Positions 6,981 to 15,248 of a DNA stretch of 32,200 bases are shown piece after piece. The translations under genes were made by a program, and so were the position numbers. The notes beneath the pieces are model-generated. The model ran no database searches, was not told the origin of the DNA, and worked only from the letters and a program-made list of their open reading frames with translations. The stretch comes from an uncultured Faecalibacterium sp. Lineage in GTDB: Bacteria > Bacillota > Clostridia > Oscillospirales > Ruminococcaceae. Location: contig CAKSZF010000012.1 in NCBI GenBank assembly GCA_934525405.1, positions 1-32,200 on the forward strand, read 5' to 3'. Every line of letters starts with the position of its first letter. Within the stretch, counting starts at the first letter, position 1.

Positions 6981-9659
6981 TCATTCTTCCTCCGTAATTT
7001 TGGTCAGGGGCGCAAAATTGGCCATCGTTTTCTTGATGCCCACTTTTTCAAAGTTGATCTCCACGATCTGATCCCCGGCAGCAGGCTTTACCTTCAGCAC
7101 CGTGCCGCGGCCAAACACCTTGTGCTCCACGATGTCGCCCGGTTCATAGTGCTTTGCACCAGAAACCGCCAGTTTTACGCCGGAATTCGCCGTAAAGTCT
7201 GTTTGCTTTACAGCGCTTTTTGTCGAATTCCCGTTAGAATATGCAGAACCAAATCCGCTGCTTCTGGTAATCGGCTGGGTGGAGCTGTTGCCATAGTGAC
7301 TGCCAAAACCGGAGGAAGCGGTGCTTCTTCCGCCGTAAGAAGAGCCGAAGCCACGGCCTTCACCGGCGTTATATTCCCGATTCAGGTAGCCGCTGCGGTT
7401 GCCAGAACTGTAACCCGAGCCATAACCGCCGCCGTAGCTGCTGCGGCTGTAACCGGAGGGACCGGAGTAACCAGATGCCCCGCCGGGCACGGTATCACTG
7501 TACTCAGAGCCCCAGCCGCCCATACGGGAACGCTGTTCCAGCACCGGGCTGCGGGACTCCTCGATATATTCCGGCTCGATCTCCCGCAGAAAGCGGCTGG
7601 GCTCGTTGCGCTGGGTGCGGCCATACAGCATCCGGGTGACGCTGTTGGAGATGTACAACTCCTTTTTGGCACGGGTGATGCCAACGTAAGCCAGACGGCG
7701 TTCCTCTTCCAGATCTGCTTCGGAATACTTGCTCATCTCGCTGGGGAAAACGCCTTCTTCCATACCGATGAGGAACACATAGGGGAACTCCAGACCCTTG
7801 GCAGAGTGGATGGTCATCAACACCACCTGATCGCTGCTTTCGTTGTAGCTGTCGATATCGCTGATAAGGGCGATATCCTCCAGATAGCCCTCCAGCGTGG
7901 CTTCCTCGCCGTGCTGGTCGCAGTAGTTTTTGACGTTGTTCACCAGCTGACCCAAGTTCTGCAAACGGTCGGCGGCATCCTCATGCCCCTTAGCGGCGTC
8001 CGCTTCCAGCATGGCCTTGTAGCCGGTCAGCTCAATGACATCCGAGGCAAACTCGTCCAGCGTGCAAGTGGCAAGAGAATCCTGCAAACGCTGGTAGATC
8101 TGCCAGAACTTGAGCAGCGGCATGACCGCGCGGGAGAGCTTGGCGTACTGGTCTGCATGGCTGATGATATCCAGCATGCTGACCCCCTGCTGTCCGGCAA
8201 GGTCTGCAATGACGTCCACGGTGGTAGCACCAATCTTGCGGGCAGGCTCGTTGATGATGCGGCGCAGCCGCACATCGTCCCGGGGATTGGCCACGATGGA
8301 CATATAGGAGTGGATGTCCTTGACCTCCTTACGGTCGTTGAAGCGTTGCCCGCCCACAATCTTATGCGGGATGCCTGCGCGAGTGAAGTAGCTTTCGATG
8401 GGGGCAGACTGGGCGTTCATGCGGTAGAGGATGGCGTGGTCTGCCAGATGCCCGCCCGCCTTCAGGTGCTGTCCGATGACGTCCGCGATGTGGCTGGCTT
8501 CGTCCTGCTCGTTCTCGGCGGTATACACCTGTACCTTATCGCCCTCGCCGTTGTCCGTCCAAAGGGTCTTGCCCTTGCGCTCGGTGTTGTGCTGGATGAC
8601 GCAGTTGGCTGCGTTAAGGATATTGGAGGTGGAGCGATAATTCTGCTCCAAACGGATGGTCTTGGTGCCGGGATAGAGTTTTTCAAAGTTGAGAATGTTC
8701 TCAATGGTAGCGCCACGGAAGCGGTAGATGCTCTGGTCGTCATCGCCCACCACGCAGATGTTGCGCTCTGGCCCGGTGAGCAGGCTGACCAGACGGAACT
8801 GCGCCACGCTGGTATCCTGATACTCGTCCACCAGCAGGTAGCGGTACTTGTTCTGGTAGAATTCCCGCACGTCCGGGTGGTCGGCCAGCAGCTGCACGGT
8901 CTGGTAGATGAGGTCGTCAAAATCGAACGCACCGGCCTCCTTTAGCTTTTTCTCGTAAGCTGCGTAGATGCGGGCGGTCTGAGTGCTCTTCACGTCTCTG
9001 GCGTGGTCTGCAAGGGCCTGCTCCGGGCTGACCAGCTGATCCTTCCAGCGGCTCATCTGGTTGATGGCGGCCTTGATAGGCAGAAATTTATCGTCGATGC
9101 TCAGTTCTTTATACACCGTTTTCATCACGCGCTGAGCATCCTCGGTATCGTAGATGGTAAAGCTGCGGGGGTAGCCGATCTCCTCTGCCCAGCGGCGCAG
9201 GATACGCACACAGGCCGAGTGGAAGGTGGAGGCGAACACCTCGTCCCCTTCCTCGCTGCCCAGCATCCGGCGCAGACGCTCCTTCAACTCCCCTGCTGCC
9301 TTGTTGGTAAAGGTAATCGCCATCACGTTCCAGCTGCGCACCGCGTTGCGGCGCAGCATGCCGTCCAGCCAGCTGGGGGCGTCGGTGCCGGTCATAATGG
9401 CGGTGCGCAGAGCTTTGACGTCCTCCTCGGTCACCGGGCGGGGTGTTTCTTTAGAGCCGTGCGCCGAGCCGAACCGGATAAGGTTGGCGATGCGATTGAC
9501 CAGCACAGTGGTCTTACCGCTGCCGGCACCGGCAAGGATGAGCAGCGGGCCATCCGTGGTAAACACAGCCTGCCGCTGCATATCGTTCAGGCGGCCGAAT
9601 TGCTTTTCAATGTAAGTATCACGCAGGGTGCAGAATTCCTGCCCGAGAGATGCTGCCAT
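6981..9659 (-). CDS. pcrA: ATP-dependent DNA helicase PcrA/UvrD
   Basis: This 892-residue superfamily 1 helicase unwinds DNA 3' to 5' in repair and replication-restart. The Walker A motif is AGAGSGKT (residues 43-50). Later motifs include AITFTNKAAGELKERL, DEYQDTS, VVGDDDQSIYRFRGA, LEQNYRS and VVLMTIHSAKGLEFPYVF with YVGITRAKKELYIS. Two features stand out. About 40 extra residues sit between motifs I and Ia (roughly 66-108). A Gly/Ser/Tyr-rich segment (about 713-813) links the helicase core to the C-terminal Tudor-like domain (YEPGDIVEHKVFGRGTV onward), which in known PcrA contacts RNA polymerase. The ATG at 9659 follows a weak AGGTG-type site. It is the first gene of the run and has its own promoter. 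Confidence 0.95.
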   Translation of the reverse strand: MAASLGQEFCTLRDTYIEKQFGRLNDMQRQAVFTTDGPLLILAGAGSGKTTVLVNRIANLIRFGSAHGSKETPRPVTEEDVKALRTAIMTGTDAPSWLDGMLRRNAVRSWNVMAITFTNKAAGELKERLRRMLGSEEGDEVFASTFHSACVRILRRWAEEIGYPRSFTIYDTEDAQRVMKTVYKELSIDDKFLPIKAAINQMSRWKDQLVSPEQALADHARDVKSTQTARIYAAYEKKLKEAGAFDFDDLIYQTVQLLADHPDVREFYQNKYRYLLVDEYQDTSVAQFRLVSLLTGPERNICVVGDDDQSIYRFRGATIENILNFEKLYPGTKTIRLEQNYRSTSNILNAANCVIQHNTERKGKTLWTDNGEGDKVQVYTAENEQDEASHIADVIGQHLKAGGHLADHAILYRMNAQSAPIESYFTRAGIPHKIVGGQRFNDRKEVKDIHSYMSIVANPRDDVRLRRIINEPARKIGATTVDVIADLAGQQGVSMLDIISHADQYAKLSRAVMPLLKFWQIYQRLQDSLATCTLDEFASDVIELTGYKAMLEADAAKGHEDAADRLQNLGQLVNNVKNYCDQHGEEATLEGYLEDIALISDIDSYNESSDQVVLMTIHSAKGLEFPYVFLIGMEEGVFPSEMSKYSEADLEEERRLAYVGITRAKKELYISNSVTRMLYGRTQRNEPSRFLREIEPEYIEESRSPVLEQRSRMGGWGSEYSDTVPGGASGYSGPSGYSRSSYGGGYGSGYSSGNRSGYLNREYNAGEGRGFGSSYGGRSTASSGFGSHYGNSSTQPITRSSGFGSAYSNGNSTKSAVKQTDFTANSGVKLAVSGAKHYEPGDIVEHKVFGRGTVLKVKPAAGDQIVEINFEKVGIKKTMANFAPLTKITEEE

Positions 9660-9697
9660 GGTTTCACCTGTTTCCTTCGCTGTTATTCATACCGTAT

Positions 9698-9726
9698 AGT
9701 ATAACACATTTCAAAAAGGTTGTACA
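9698..9726 (-). promoter_or_regulatory. Promoter of the pcrA run
   Basis: On the minus strand TGTACA (9721-9726) and TATACT (9698-9703) are 17 nt apart, about 40 bp upstream of the pcrA ATG. The -10 box is good and the -35 box is a 4 of 6 match. It would drive pcrA, thyX, tmk and possibly the genes beyond. Confidence 0.45.
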
Positions 9727-9742
9727 TAAAAACTACCGGGAG

Positions 9743-10285
9743 TTACAGCTGCTTTTCCAGCAGATAGCGGTCGTAGCCGCCATACATCTCCCGGCGGCAG
9801 CGGATGACGAAGCCGGAAGCCTGTGCGTTGTGCAGGCTGTAGCTGTTATCCGGGCTGACGGTAGCACCCAGATGGGTGATATTCGGCGGCAGCAGCGGCA
9901 GGGCTGCTTCCAGCATGGCGCGCTGCAAACCGTTGCCCCGCCAGTCCGGGTGCACTACTGCGCTGTCTGCGTTGGCCCAGTGCTGCCACTGACTTTGCGG
10001 CACGCCCAGAAAGGCGGCGTAGTTCTCGTCGCTCTGCCCGCACAGGCGCAGGATGAGGTACGCGCCCAGCCGTCCCTGCTGCCATGCACCGATACATATC
10101 CCGGTGCGCAGATAACCGGTAATGTTTTCCAGCGTATCCGGCACGAACTGCTCCGGGTGCGGCATGGCGGCGCGCACTTCGTTTTGCAGTGCGAACACCG
10201 CCGGAGCTTCGGCAGGGGTGCAGCGCCGCAGGGTAACGGTCTGCCGGGCGGGCTGACCGCTTACTTTTTGCAGAAAATAGTCCAT
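9743..10285 (-). CDS. GNAT family N-acetyltransferase
   Basis: This 180-residue GNAT domain protein has the acetyl-CoA-binding motif A region VVHPDWRGNGLQRAMLEAAL, with the R/Q-x-x-G-x-G/A pattern as RGNGLQ. SLHNAQASGFVIRCRREMYGG follows, the usual motif B end where an aromatic residue and a reactive Asn or Tyr contact acetyl-CoA. The substrate is unknown. I chose the ATG at 10285, with GGAGGG 10 nt upstream. A longer reading up to 10360 is ruled out because it would begin upstream of the predicted transcription start. The gene is divergent from the GntR-pyrBI operon. Confidence 0.8.
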   Translation of the reverse strand: MDYFLQKVSGQPARQTVTLRRCTPAEAPAVFALQNEVRAAMPHPEQFVPDTLENITGYLRTGICIGAWQQGRLGAYLILRLCGQSDENYAAFLGVPQSQWQHWANADSAVVHPDWRGNGLQRAMLEAALPLLPPNITHLGATVSPDNSYSLHNAQASGFVIRCRREMYGGYDRYLLEKQL

Positions 10286-10331
10286 CTGTACTATGCCCTC
10301 CAAAATAAAATCGTACTTTTCAGCAGATTCC

Positions 10332-10360
10332 AGTATAAATGACGCTTTTCTAAATGTCAA
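10332..10360 (-). promoter_or_regulatory. Promoter of the leftward GNAT gene
   Basis: On the minus strand TTGACA (10355-10360) and TATACT (10332-10337) are separated by exactly 17 nt. The -35 box is consensus and the -10 box is one base off. The predicted start near 10325 supports the internal ATG at 10285 as the translation start. Confidence 0.75.
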
Positions 10361-10373
10361 ATTATGCTATAAT
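10346..10373 (+). promoter_or_regulatory. Promoter of the GntR-pyrBI operon
   Basis: A consensus TATAAT (10368-10373) with an extended -10 TGC just before it lies about 90 bp upstream of the GntR start. The -35 region (TTTTCT, 10346-10351) is poor. The elements interleave with the opposite-strand promoter at 10332-10360, so the two polymerases cannot bind at the same time. Confidence 0.6.
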
Positions 10374-10460
10374 AAGAGAGAAGGGGCTGTGGAGGAATCC
10401 TCCTTGCCCGTTTGTATGAAGTTCGGGGCGGCTTGCCGCCCGGAAACGGAGGAACCATCC

Positions 10461-11216
10461 ATGAAAGATCCCGCACTGGCATCGTCCAGCCGCTTGGGCG
10501 GCGCTGTGATCAGCGACCGCGTTGTTGCAAGCCTGCTGGAGGAGCTGACCAACGGGCGCTATGCCCAAGCCGACCGTCTGCCCGCCGAGGTAGACCTTGC
10601 CACCGAGTTGGGGGTAAGCCGCACCGTGATCCGTGACGCGCTGAGCGAGATGGAGCGCGCCGGTTATGTGGAACGGGTGCGCGGCATTGGCACGGTAGTG
10701 AACCGCGCTGTGCTGGGGCTGCGCAGCCGCTTGGACCAGAAGCTGGAGTACTACCCGCTGATCCGCAGCTTTGGCAGCTACCCCCATGCAGACGGCATTC
10801 AGGTGATGCTTCTTCGTGCAGGCGAGGAGATGGCGCACGCGCTGGCACTGGAAGTCGGCGATGAGGTGATCTGCATCAAAAAGCGCATCCTTGCCGACAC
10901 CACTCCGGTGATCTATTCCATCGACTACCTGCCCCGCAGCCTGTTCGGCAACCGGGACTACACCCGCATCGACCTGACCGGCGACATCTTTGAGATCCTG
11001 GAGCAGGAGTGCCACCAGCAGATCTCTTCCAACGTGGCACATCTGAAGGCCAGCTGCGGCGATGAAGCCATCCGTGCAGCCATGCGGCTTGCCCCGGGCG
11101 AGGCTATGCTGCTGCTGGACGAAGTTTGTTTCAATCGTTTGTGCAGGCCGGTGATGCGCTCGCTGAGCTACTACACGAACTTTTTTGATTTTTCTATCTT
11201 ACGCAAACTGCTTTAA
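10461..11216 (+). CDS. GntR family transcriptional regulator with UTRA ligand domain
   Basis: This regulator of about 251 residues has an N-terminal winged helix ([64 protein letters not shown] in pieces). The recognition segment is [24 protein letters not shown]-type effector domain follows, with [29 protein letters not shown]. The ligand is unknown. The ATG at 10461 has GGAGG 8 nt upstream. Longer in-frame readings from a GTG or an ATG upstream are possible but have weaker sites. Its stop is only 17 nt before pyrB, so it is probably co-transcribed with pyrBI. That makes it a candidate autoregulator of pyrimidine synthesis. Confidence 0.85.
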   Translation: MKDPALASSSRLGGAVISDRVVASLLEELTNGRYAQADRLPAEVDLATELGVSRTVIRDALSEMERAGYVERVRGIGTVVNRAVLGLRSRLDQKLEYYPLIRSFGSYPHADGIQVMLLRAGEEMAHALALEVGDEVICIKKRILADTTPVIYSIDYLPRSLFGNRDYTRIDLTGDIFEILEQECHQQISSNVAHLKASCGDEAIRAAMRLAPGEAMLLLDEVCFNRLCRPVMRSLSYYTNFFDFSILRKLL

Positions 11217-11233
11217 ACGGAGGTATACTGTCC

Positions 11234-12175
11234 ATGCGTCATCTGATCGATCCTTTGGATCTCACCCAGCAGGAGATCACACAACTGCTTGATCTTGCCG
11301 ACCGTATCTGCGCCGACCCCGCTGCCTATCAGGAGGTGGCCAACCACAAAAAGCTGGCTACCTTGTTCTACGAGCCCTCCACCCGCACCCGCCTGTCCTT
11401 TGAGGCGGCTATGCTGAACTTGGGCGGTCATGTGCTGGGCTTCCCCAGCGAGAACGTGTCCAGCGCCACCAAGGGCGAGAGCGTAGCCGACACCATCCGG
11501 GTGGTGTCCTGCTATGCCGATATCGTTGCCATGCGACATCCCAAGGAGGGCGCACCGCTGCGTGCCTCCCGCTACTCCCGCATTCCGGTGATCAACGCCG
11601 GTGACGGCGGCCACCAGCACCCCACCCAGACCCTGACCGACCTGATGACCATCCGCCGCCGCATGGGCAAGCTGGATGATCTGACCATTGGTCTGTGCGG
11701 CGATCTGAAGTTCGGCCGCACCGTCCACTCTCTGCTCAAGACCATGGCACGCTGCAAAAACGTTCGCTTTGTGCTGATCAGCCCGGAGGAGCTGCGGGTG
11801 CCGGATTATATCATCAACGACGTACTGGAGGCCAACGGCATCCCCTACAAGGAGACCCGCAGTCTGGAAGAATCCATGCCGGAGCTGGACATCCTGTATA
11901 TGACCCGCGTGCAGAAGGAGCGCTTCTTCAACGAGGAGGACTACATTCGCCTGAAGAACAGCTATGTGCTGACCCGCGAAAAAATGTCGCAGGCCAAGCC
12001 CACCATGGCGGTGCTGCACCCCCTGCCCCGCGTAAACGAGATCGCGCTGGACGTGGACGATGACCCCCGCGCCGCCTATTTTGAGCAGGTGCAGAACGGC
12101 GTTTACGTCCGCATGGCACTGATTATGACTCTGCTGGGGCTTGCAGACCCCAAAGTACCGAAGGAGGAGAACTAA
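11234..12175 (+). CDS. pyrB: Aspartate carbamoyltransferase catalytic subunit
   Basis: This 313-residue catalytic chain condenses carbamoyl phosphate with aspartate, the committed step of pyrimidine synthesis. The carbamoyl-phosphate loop is [13 protein letters not shown] (STRTR at 49-53). [15 protein letters not shown] and the C-terminal HPLPRVNEI are the other diagnostic segments. The length matches the E. coli-type subunit that assembles with PyrI. The ATG follows GGAGG with 10-nt spacing. The stop is 1 nt before the pyrI start, so translation is coupled. Confidence 0.97.
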   Translation: MRHLIDPLDLTQQEITQLLDLADRICADPAAYQEVANHKKLATLFYEPSTRTRLSFEAAMLNLGGHVLGFPSENVSSATKGESVADTIRVVSCYADIVAMRHPKEGAPLRASRYSRIPVINAGDGGHQHPTQTLTDLMTIRRRMGKLDDLTIGLCGDLKFGRTVHSLLKTMARCKNVRFVLISPEELRVPDYIINDVLEANGIPYKETRSLEESMPELDILYMTRVQKERFFNEEDYIRLKNSYVLTREKMSQAKPTMAVLHPLPRVNEIALDVDDDPRAAYFEQVQNGVYVRMALIMTLLGLADPKVPKEEN

Positions 12176-12176
12176 T

Positions 12177-12614
12177 ATGTTGAATATTGACGAGATTCAG
12201 AACGGTATTGTCATTGACCACATCAAGGCAGGTACTGCTGTTGGTCTGATGGACCTGCTGGGTATTGCGGGCAACCGCACTGCCAGTGTGGCACTGATCC
12301 AGAACGCACGCAGCAAAAAGACGGCAAGCGGCCGCAAGGACATCATCAAGGTGGAGGGCGACGCCTCCTGGCTGAACCTGGATGTGCTGGCTTATCTGGA
12401 CCCGAACATCAGCGTGACCATTATCGAGAACGGCAAGGCTGTCCGTAAGGAGCAGCCCAAGCCCCCCAAGCGTCTGGTAAACATTGTGCGGTGCAAGAAC
12501 CCCCGCTGCATCTCCTCCATTGAAGAGGAGTGTGACCAGATCTTTGAGTTGAGTTCTAACGGCAAATACCGCTGCATCTACTGCGAGCAGGAGCTGCAAG
12601 TAAAGCCGGAATAA
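12177..12614 (+). CDS. pyrI: Aspartate carbamoyltransferase regulatory subunit
   Basis: This 145-residue regulatory chain binds the nucleotide effectors (CTP, ATP) and holds the catalytic trimers together. The N-terminal allosteric domain begins MLNIDEIQNGIVIDHIKAG. The C-terminal zinc domain has Cys106-x4-Cys111 and Cys133-x2-Cys136, the four ligands expected. An extra Cys119 lies between them. The ATG at 12177 is preceded by AAGGAGG, which decides the start over an in-frame ATG at 12141 inside pyrB. The enzyme should therefore be feedback-regulated as in enterobacteria. Confidence 0.96.
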   Translation: MLNIDEIQNGIVIDHIKAGTAVGLMDLLGIAGNRTASVALIQNARSKKTASGRKDIIKVEGDASWLNLDVLAYLDPNISVTIIENGKAVRKEQPKPPKRLVNIVRCKNPRCISSIEEECDQIFELSSNGKYRCIYCEQELQVKPE

Positions 12615-12633
12615 CTACACTTTTTTAGTTTTT

Positions 12634-12675
12634 GCAGCTCAGCCAAGCCCACAGGCTTGGCTGAGCTGCTTTTTT
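12634..12675 (+). terminator. pyrI terminator, perfect 16-bp stem
   Basis: GCAGCTCAGCCAAGCC and GGCTTGGCTGAGCTGC pair fully around CACA and are followed by six T residues, 20 nt after the pyrI stop. It ends the GntR-pyrBI transcript. Confidence 0.92.
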
Positions 12676-12736
12676 CACAGGAGGGGCGCAAAGAGAAACG
12701 GCAGCTGCCGCGACGGTTTCCTGCTGACTGGCAGGT

Positions 12737-12786
12737 AAAAAAGGACTGCTATACTGGGCAAAACCCATGTAGAGCAGTCCTTTTTT
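12737..12786. terminator. Bidirectional terminator-like hairpin
   Basis: An A-run and GGACTGCT at 12737-12750 pair with AGCAGTCC and a T-run at 12773-12786. The inner ACTGGG/CCCAT bases pair partly. Uridine runs on both strands fit termination of a leftward transcript from the two-component genes and of any read-through from pyrI. Confidence 0.75.
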
Positions 12787-12980
12787 ACACAAAAAGCTGA
12801 CAGAACTCTTTGCAGCGCACGTTGTCCCGGCCTGCCCATGCCATTCCCGTACATCAGACAGAGCCGGAATTGCGACGCATCGAGAAACTTTATCGACTAC
12901 AACCCCCAAAAAGGCCCGCCGCAGAAAGTTCCGTCAGCAAGGTACTGTGCATTCCTGCACAGTCTAAAAAGCAAAGGTAG

Positions 12981-13013
12981 ACAGCCTGCTTACACGCACC
13001 ACAGGCTGTTTTT
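12981..13013 (+). terminator. Small terminator-like hairpin
   Basis: ACAGCCTG and CAGGCTGT pair across 13 nt and are followed by five T residues on the plus strand. No rightward gene ends nearby, which hints at an unannotated short transcript. Confidence 0.4.
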
Positions 13014-13162
13014 CCATCCAGCAACAAAGCTTTTAAAAGGAGGGGGTTCCCCTCCCACCGCAACGTGACCATGTCCGCACGGAAGGCTTCCTTTACTGGT
13101 TTCAGTATAGCAGAGTTACGATTCTGTTGCACAAAAATTGTCATATTCTGACGGTGCAGATG

Positions 13163-14455
13163 TCATGAATTGTCGGTGGGCACCGCACAGGTAAAGCGGA
13201 ACCAATTGTCCCGGCAGCTCAGGGTATACTCCGCGCCATGGCGCAGCAGAACGTCCCGCACGTTGGAAAGCCCCATGCCGTGGCCGGGCTCCTTGCGGGT
13301 AGTGCGGGGCAGCTGACCGTCCGGCGGCAGCTCCACATCCCGCTGCACCCGGTTGCGCACCGAAAGGAGGTATTCCTCCCCCGTTTTGCGCACCCGCACA
13401 TAGACCTCCGGCGGATACGCCTGCGCTGCGGCACAGATGGCGTTATCCAGCAGATTGGCCAGCACGGTGACCATATCCACCCCGCTCAGCGGGAAATCCC
13501 GCAGGTCGCAAAGGTCAAAATATACGCTTACGCCCTGCCGGGTGGCTTCCTCGTATTTGCGGGTCAGGATGGAATCCAGCAGCGGGTTGTGGGTATCCAT
13601 AATGGTGGTGCTGGCGGCCACGGCCTTATCCACACCGGCAATATAATCCTGTGCACCGGCCACATCTCCCTGTTCCAGCAAGGCACGCAGCGCACTGATA
13701 TGGTTGGTGAACTCATGGGTCAGACGGCGCTGCGCGGTGTAGGAATCCAGCAGAGCCGAGGCCCGCTGCTGCTCCAGCTCGGCCTGAAAATACAGGCTGC
13801 GCCGCTGCATGACCTGATCGTTGAACATAGCCACGATATACAGATGCACCATGACGGCCACTGTGAGACCCACTGTCATCCCCATTGTGGCCATGGTGGC
13901 CCTTTTATTGTTATCTGTGAGCATGAGCAGGATGTTCAGCACCACGACCACGCCCGGAAAAAAGCTCATGGTCAGCGCCTGCAAAGGCTCCAGCGCATTG
14001 CGTCTGCGCCACTTGCTTACCAAAAAGGCCACAGCTGCGCCCACCACCATATTTACCACCGCTATGATGATCAGACAGTCTGGGCGTTGGATGACCTGCT
14101 GCAGTTCACACTTCAGCACCCACGATATGACATACCGCACACTGTTTTCAACCAACAGGCACATGGTACCGTTGATCAGGCAGGCGGTAAATTTCTGCCC
14201 CGGCGTGCCGCCAAACAGCATGACGGTGATGAACAGAAAAAGAATTGTGAGAGCAACTGCCTGCGGCGTAAAAAAGCCAAAGTTGCACACGACCGAGAGG
14301 GTCATCGTGAACATGGTTATAACGCAGGACCACACCAGTGGGTGCTTTACCCTGCCCTTGCCAAGGTAAGCATATTCCACCATGATAAAGCCGAGCCATT
14401 GGGTCAGGCAGACCCAGTGGCCGTACATATACCAGCGCCAGAATTCTTCATTCAT
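13163..14455 (-). CDS. Sensor histidine kinase, GHKL (AgrC/NatK-like) type
   Basis: This 430-residue membrane sensor has about six hydrophobic segments in residues 1-212. A dimerisation helix follows with the phospho-acceptor motif RRLTHEFTNHISALRALLEQGD (His247). The ATPase domain has VLANLLDNAICAA (N-box) and GHGMGLSNVRDVLLRHGAEY (G-box), and lacks the classic HATPase spacing, as GHKL kinases do. AgrC-type relatives sense peptides, but no agrB or agrD homologue is nearby, so the signal is unknown. It overlaps the response regulator gene by 8 nt and would phosphorylate that protein. Confidence 0.9.
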   Translation of the reverse strand: MNEEFWRWYMYGHWVCLTQWLGFIMVEYAYLGKGRVKHPLVWSCVITMFTMTLSVVCNFGFFTPQAVALTILFLFITVMLFGGTPGQKFTACLINGTMCLLVENSVRYVISWVLKCELQQVIQRPDCLIIIAVVNMVVGAAVAFLVSKWRRRNALEPLQALTMSFFPGVVVVLNILLMLTDNNKRATMATMGMTVGLTVAVMVHLYIVAMFNDQVMQRRSLYFQAELEQQRASALLDSYTAQRRLTHEFTNHISALRALLEQGDVAGAQDYIAGVDKAVAASTTIMDTHNPLLDSILTRKYEEATRQGVSVYFDLCDLRDFPLSGVDMVTVLANLLDNAICAAAQAYPPEVYVRVRKTGEEYLLSVRNRVQRDVELPPDGQLPRTTRKEPGHGMGLSNVRDVLLRHGAEYTLSCRDNWFRFTCAVPTDNS

Positions 14456-15170
14456 CGCCGAACTGCCCCTTCCATTCCAGCCATGCGCTGCGGATGGCTG
14501 GATAGTACTGTCGGCTGACGCTCAGTTCTACCCCGCTGCGCAGTTCCACCTTATAGTTGCGGATGGAGCGCACATATTGCAGATTGACCACATCGCTGCG
14601 CCCTACCTGCAAAAAGCCGTTTTCGTACAGCATGGCGGGCAGATCAGCGATCTTGCCGTAAAAGGTGCAGATGGGCTGGTGCGGGATATCGCCGTAGACG
14701 TTGATCTGCCGCAGATTGCTTTCCAGATAATAGATCTGATCCAGCGGGATCTCACTGGTGGTACGGTTGTGGTGCACCTCCAGCGTTTTTCGGGGGTCGG
14801 ACATGCCGGAAAAGATATCTTCCAGACAGCTGGGCAGCTGGGCGGCAATATCCCGCTTGAGTAGGTAGCGGTAAGCGTTGACCGTGTAGCCCTTTGGGGC
14901 AAATTCCAGATAAGCCGAAATGTACACCAGCATGATGTCTGGGGCAATCTGCCGCAGCTTGCGTCCCAGCGCAATGCCATCGGTAGTTTTTAGGTCTACA
15001 TCCAGAAACGCCAGCTGGTAGCGTTCCAGCTCCGGGGTAGCCAGTAGCTGCTCGCCGCTGGTGCAGACGGTGCTCTGCACCTGGATCTCCCGGGCGCGGA
15101 ACCATTCCGAGATATACTCATCCATCCGCGCAGCGAAGGCCGCATCGTCGTCACAGACCAGAATGTGCAT
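14448..15170 (-). CDS. LytTR family response regulator
   Basis: This 240-residue regulator has an N-terminal receiver domain starting MHILVCDDDAAF (Asp7-9). The phospho-acceptor is Asp57 in LAFLDVDLKTTDGI. A C-terminal LytTR DNA-binding domain (about 130-235) includes IYYLESNLRQINVY and FLQVGRSDVVNLQYVRSIRNYKVELRSG. It pairs with the GHKL kinase encoded downstream. LytTR regulators bind direct repeats. I saw no clear pair of repeats nearby, so the target is unknown. The ATG at 15170 follows AAGGAGG. Confidence 0.93.
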   Translation of the reverse strand: MHILVCDDDAAFAARMDEYISEWFRAREIQVQSTVCTSGEQLLATPELERYQLAFLDVDLKTTDGIALGRKLRQIAPDIMLVYISAYLEFAPKGYTVNAYRYLLKRDIAAQLPSCLEDIFSGMSDPRKTLEVHHNRTTSEIPLDQIYYLESNLRQINVYGDIPHQPICTFYGKIADLPAMLYENGFLQVGRSDVVNLQYVRSIRNYKVELRSGVELSVSRQYYPAIRSAWLEWKGQFGDE

Positions 15171-15196
15171 GGGGTGTTTCCTCCTTTTGAATACAA

Positions 15197-15248
15197 AAAA
15201 GCATATAGCAGTGTTCCCCCCGCCGGGAGAATCACCGTATATGCTTTT
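15197..15248 (-). terminator. Hairpin between the NSS transporter and the two-component genes
   Basis: AAAAGCATATA at 15197-15207 pairs exactly with TATATGCTTTT at 15238-15248. Further inner pairs form around CCCCGCCGGG. On the minus strand the stem is followed by six T residues, so it can terminate the transporter transcript. It ends only 18 nt before the ribosome-binding site of the response regulator, and a possible promoter (15249-15277) abuts it. Confidence 0.8.

Larger units (their letters stand above)
12615..13162. other. Gene-poor stretch with several hairpins, no convincing gene
   Basis: These 548 bases lie between the converging pyrI and histidine kinase genes. After the pyrI terminator they hold a CGGCAGCTGCCG palindrome (12699-12710), a CCTGC/GCAGG hairpin (12720-12735) and a large terminator-like hairpin (12737-12786). 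A tight ACTGTGCA/TGCACAGT stem with a 4-nt loop (12944-12963) and ACAGCCTG/CAGGCTGT with a T-run (12981-13013) follow. The ORFs in either direction have no ribosome-binding site and no recognisable domain. About 110 bases (12790-12900) have normal composition but encode nothing visible. They could be a repeat family, a small RNA or a decayed gene. Confidence 0.6.

Noticed and set aside
6948..8945. Long plus-strand open frame (665 codons) opposite pcrA
   Set aside because: It is the shadow of pcrA, whose helicase motifs are unambiguous on the other strand.
10376..10461. Leader of the GntR-pyrBI operon as a riboswitch or attenuator
   Set aside because: GGAGGA/TCCTCC and GGGCGG/CCGCCC stems are present, but there is no terminator with a U-run and no leader ORF with a matching layout.
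12838..13068. Plus-strand ORF of 76 codons in the gene-free stretch
   Set aside because: Low-complexity composition, no ribosome-binding site, and it reads through three hairpins.
12890..13144. Minus-strand ORF of 84 codons after the histidine kinase, with a Cys-rich KTACGACKQAVYLCFLDC segment
   Set aside because: I considered a peptide signal for the adjacent AgrC-like kinase. No ribosome-binding site stands before either ATG, no agrB-like processing gene is nearby, and the sequence does not resemble AgrD.
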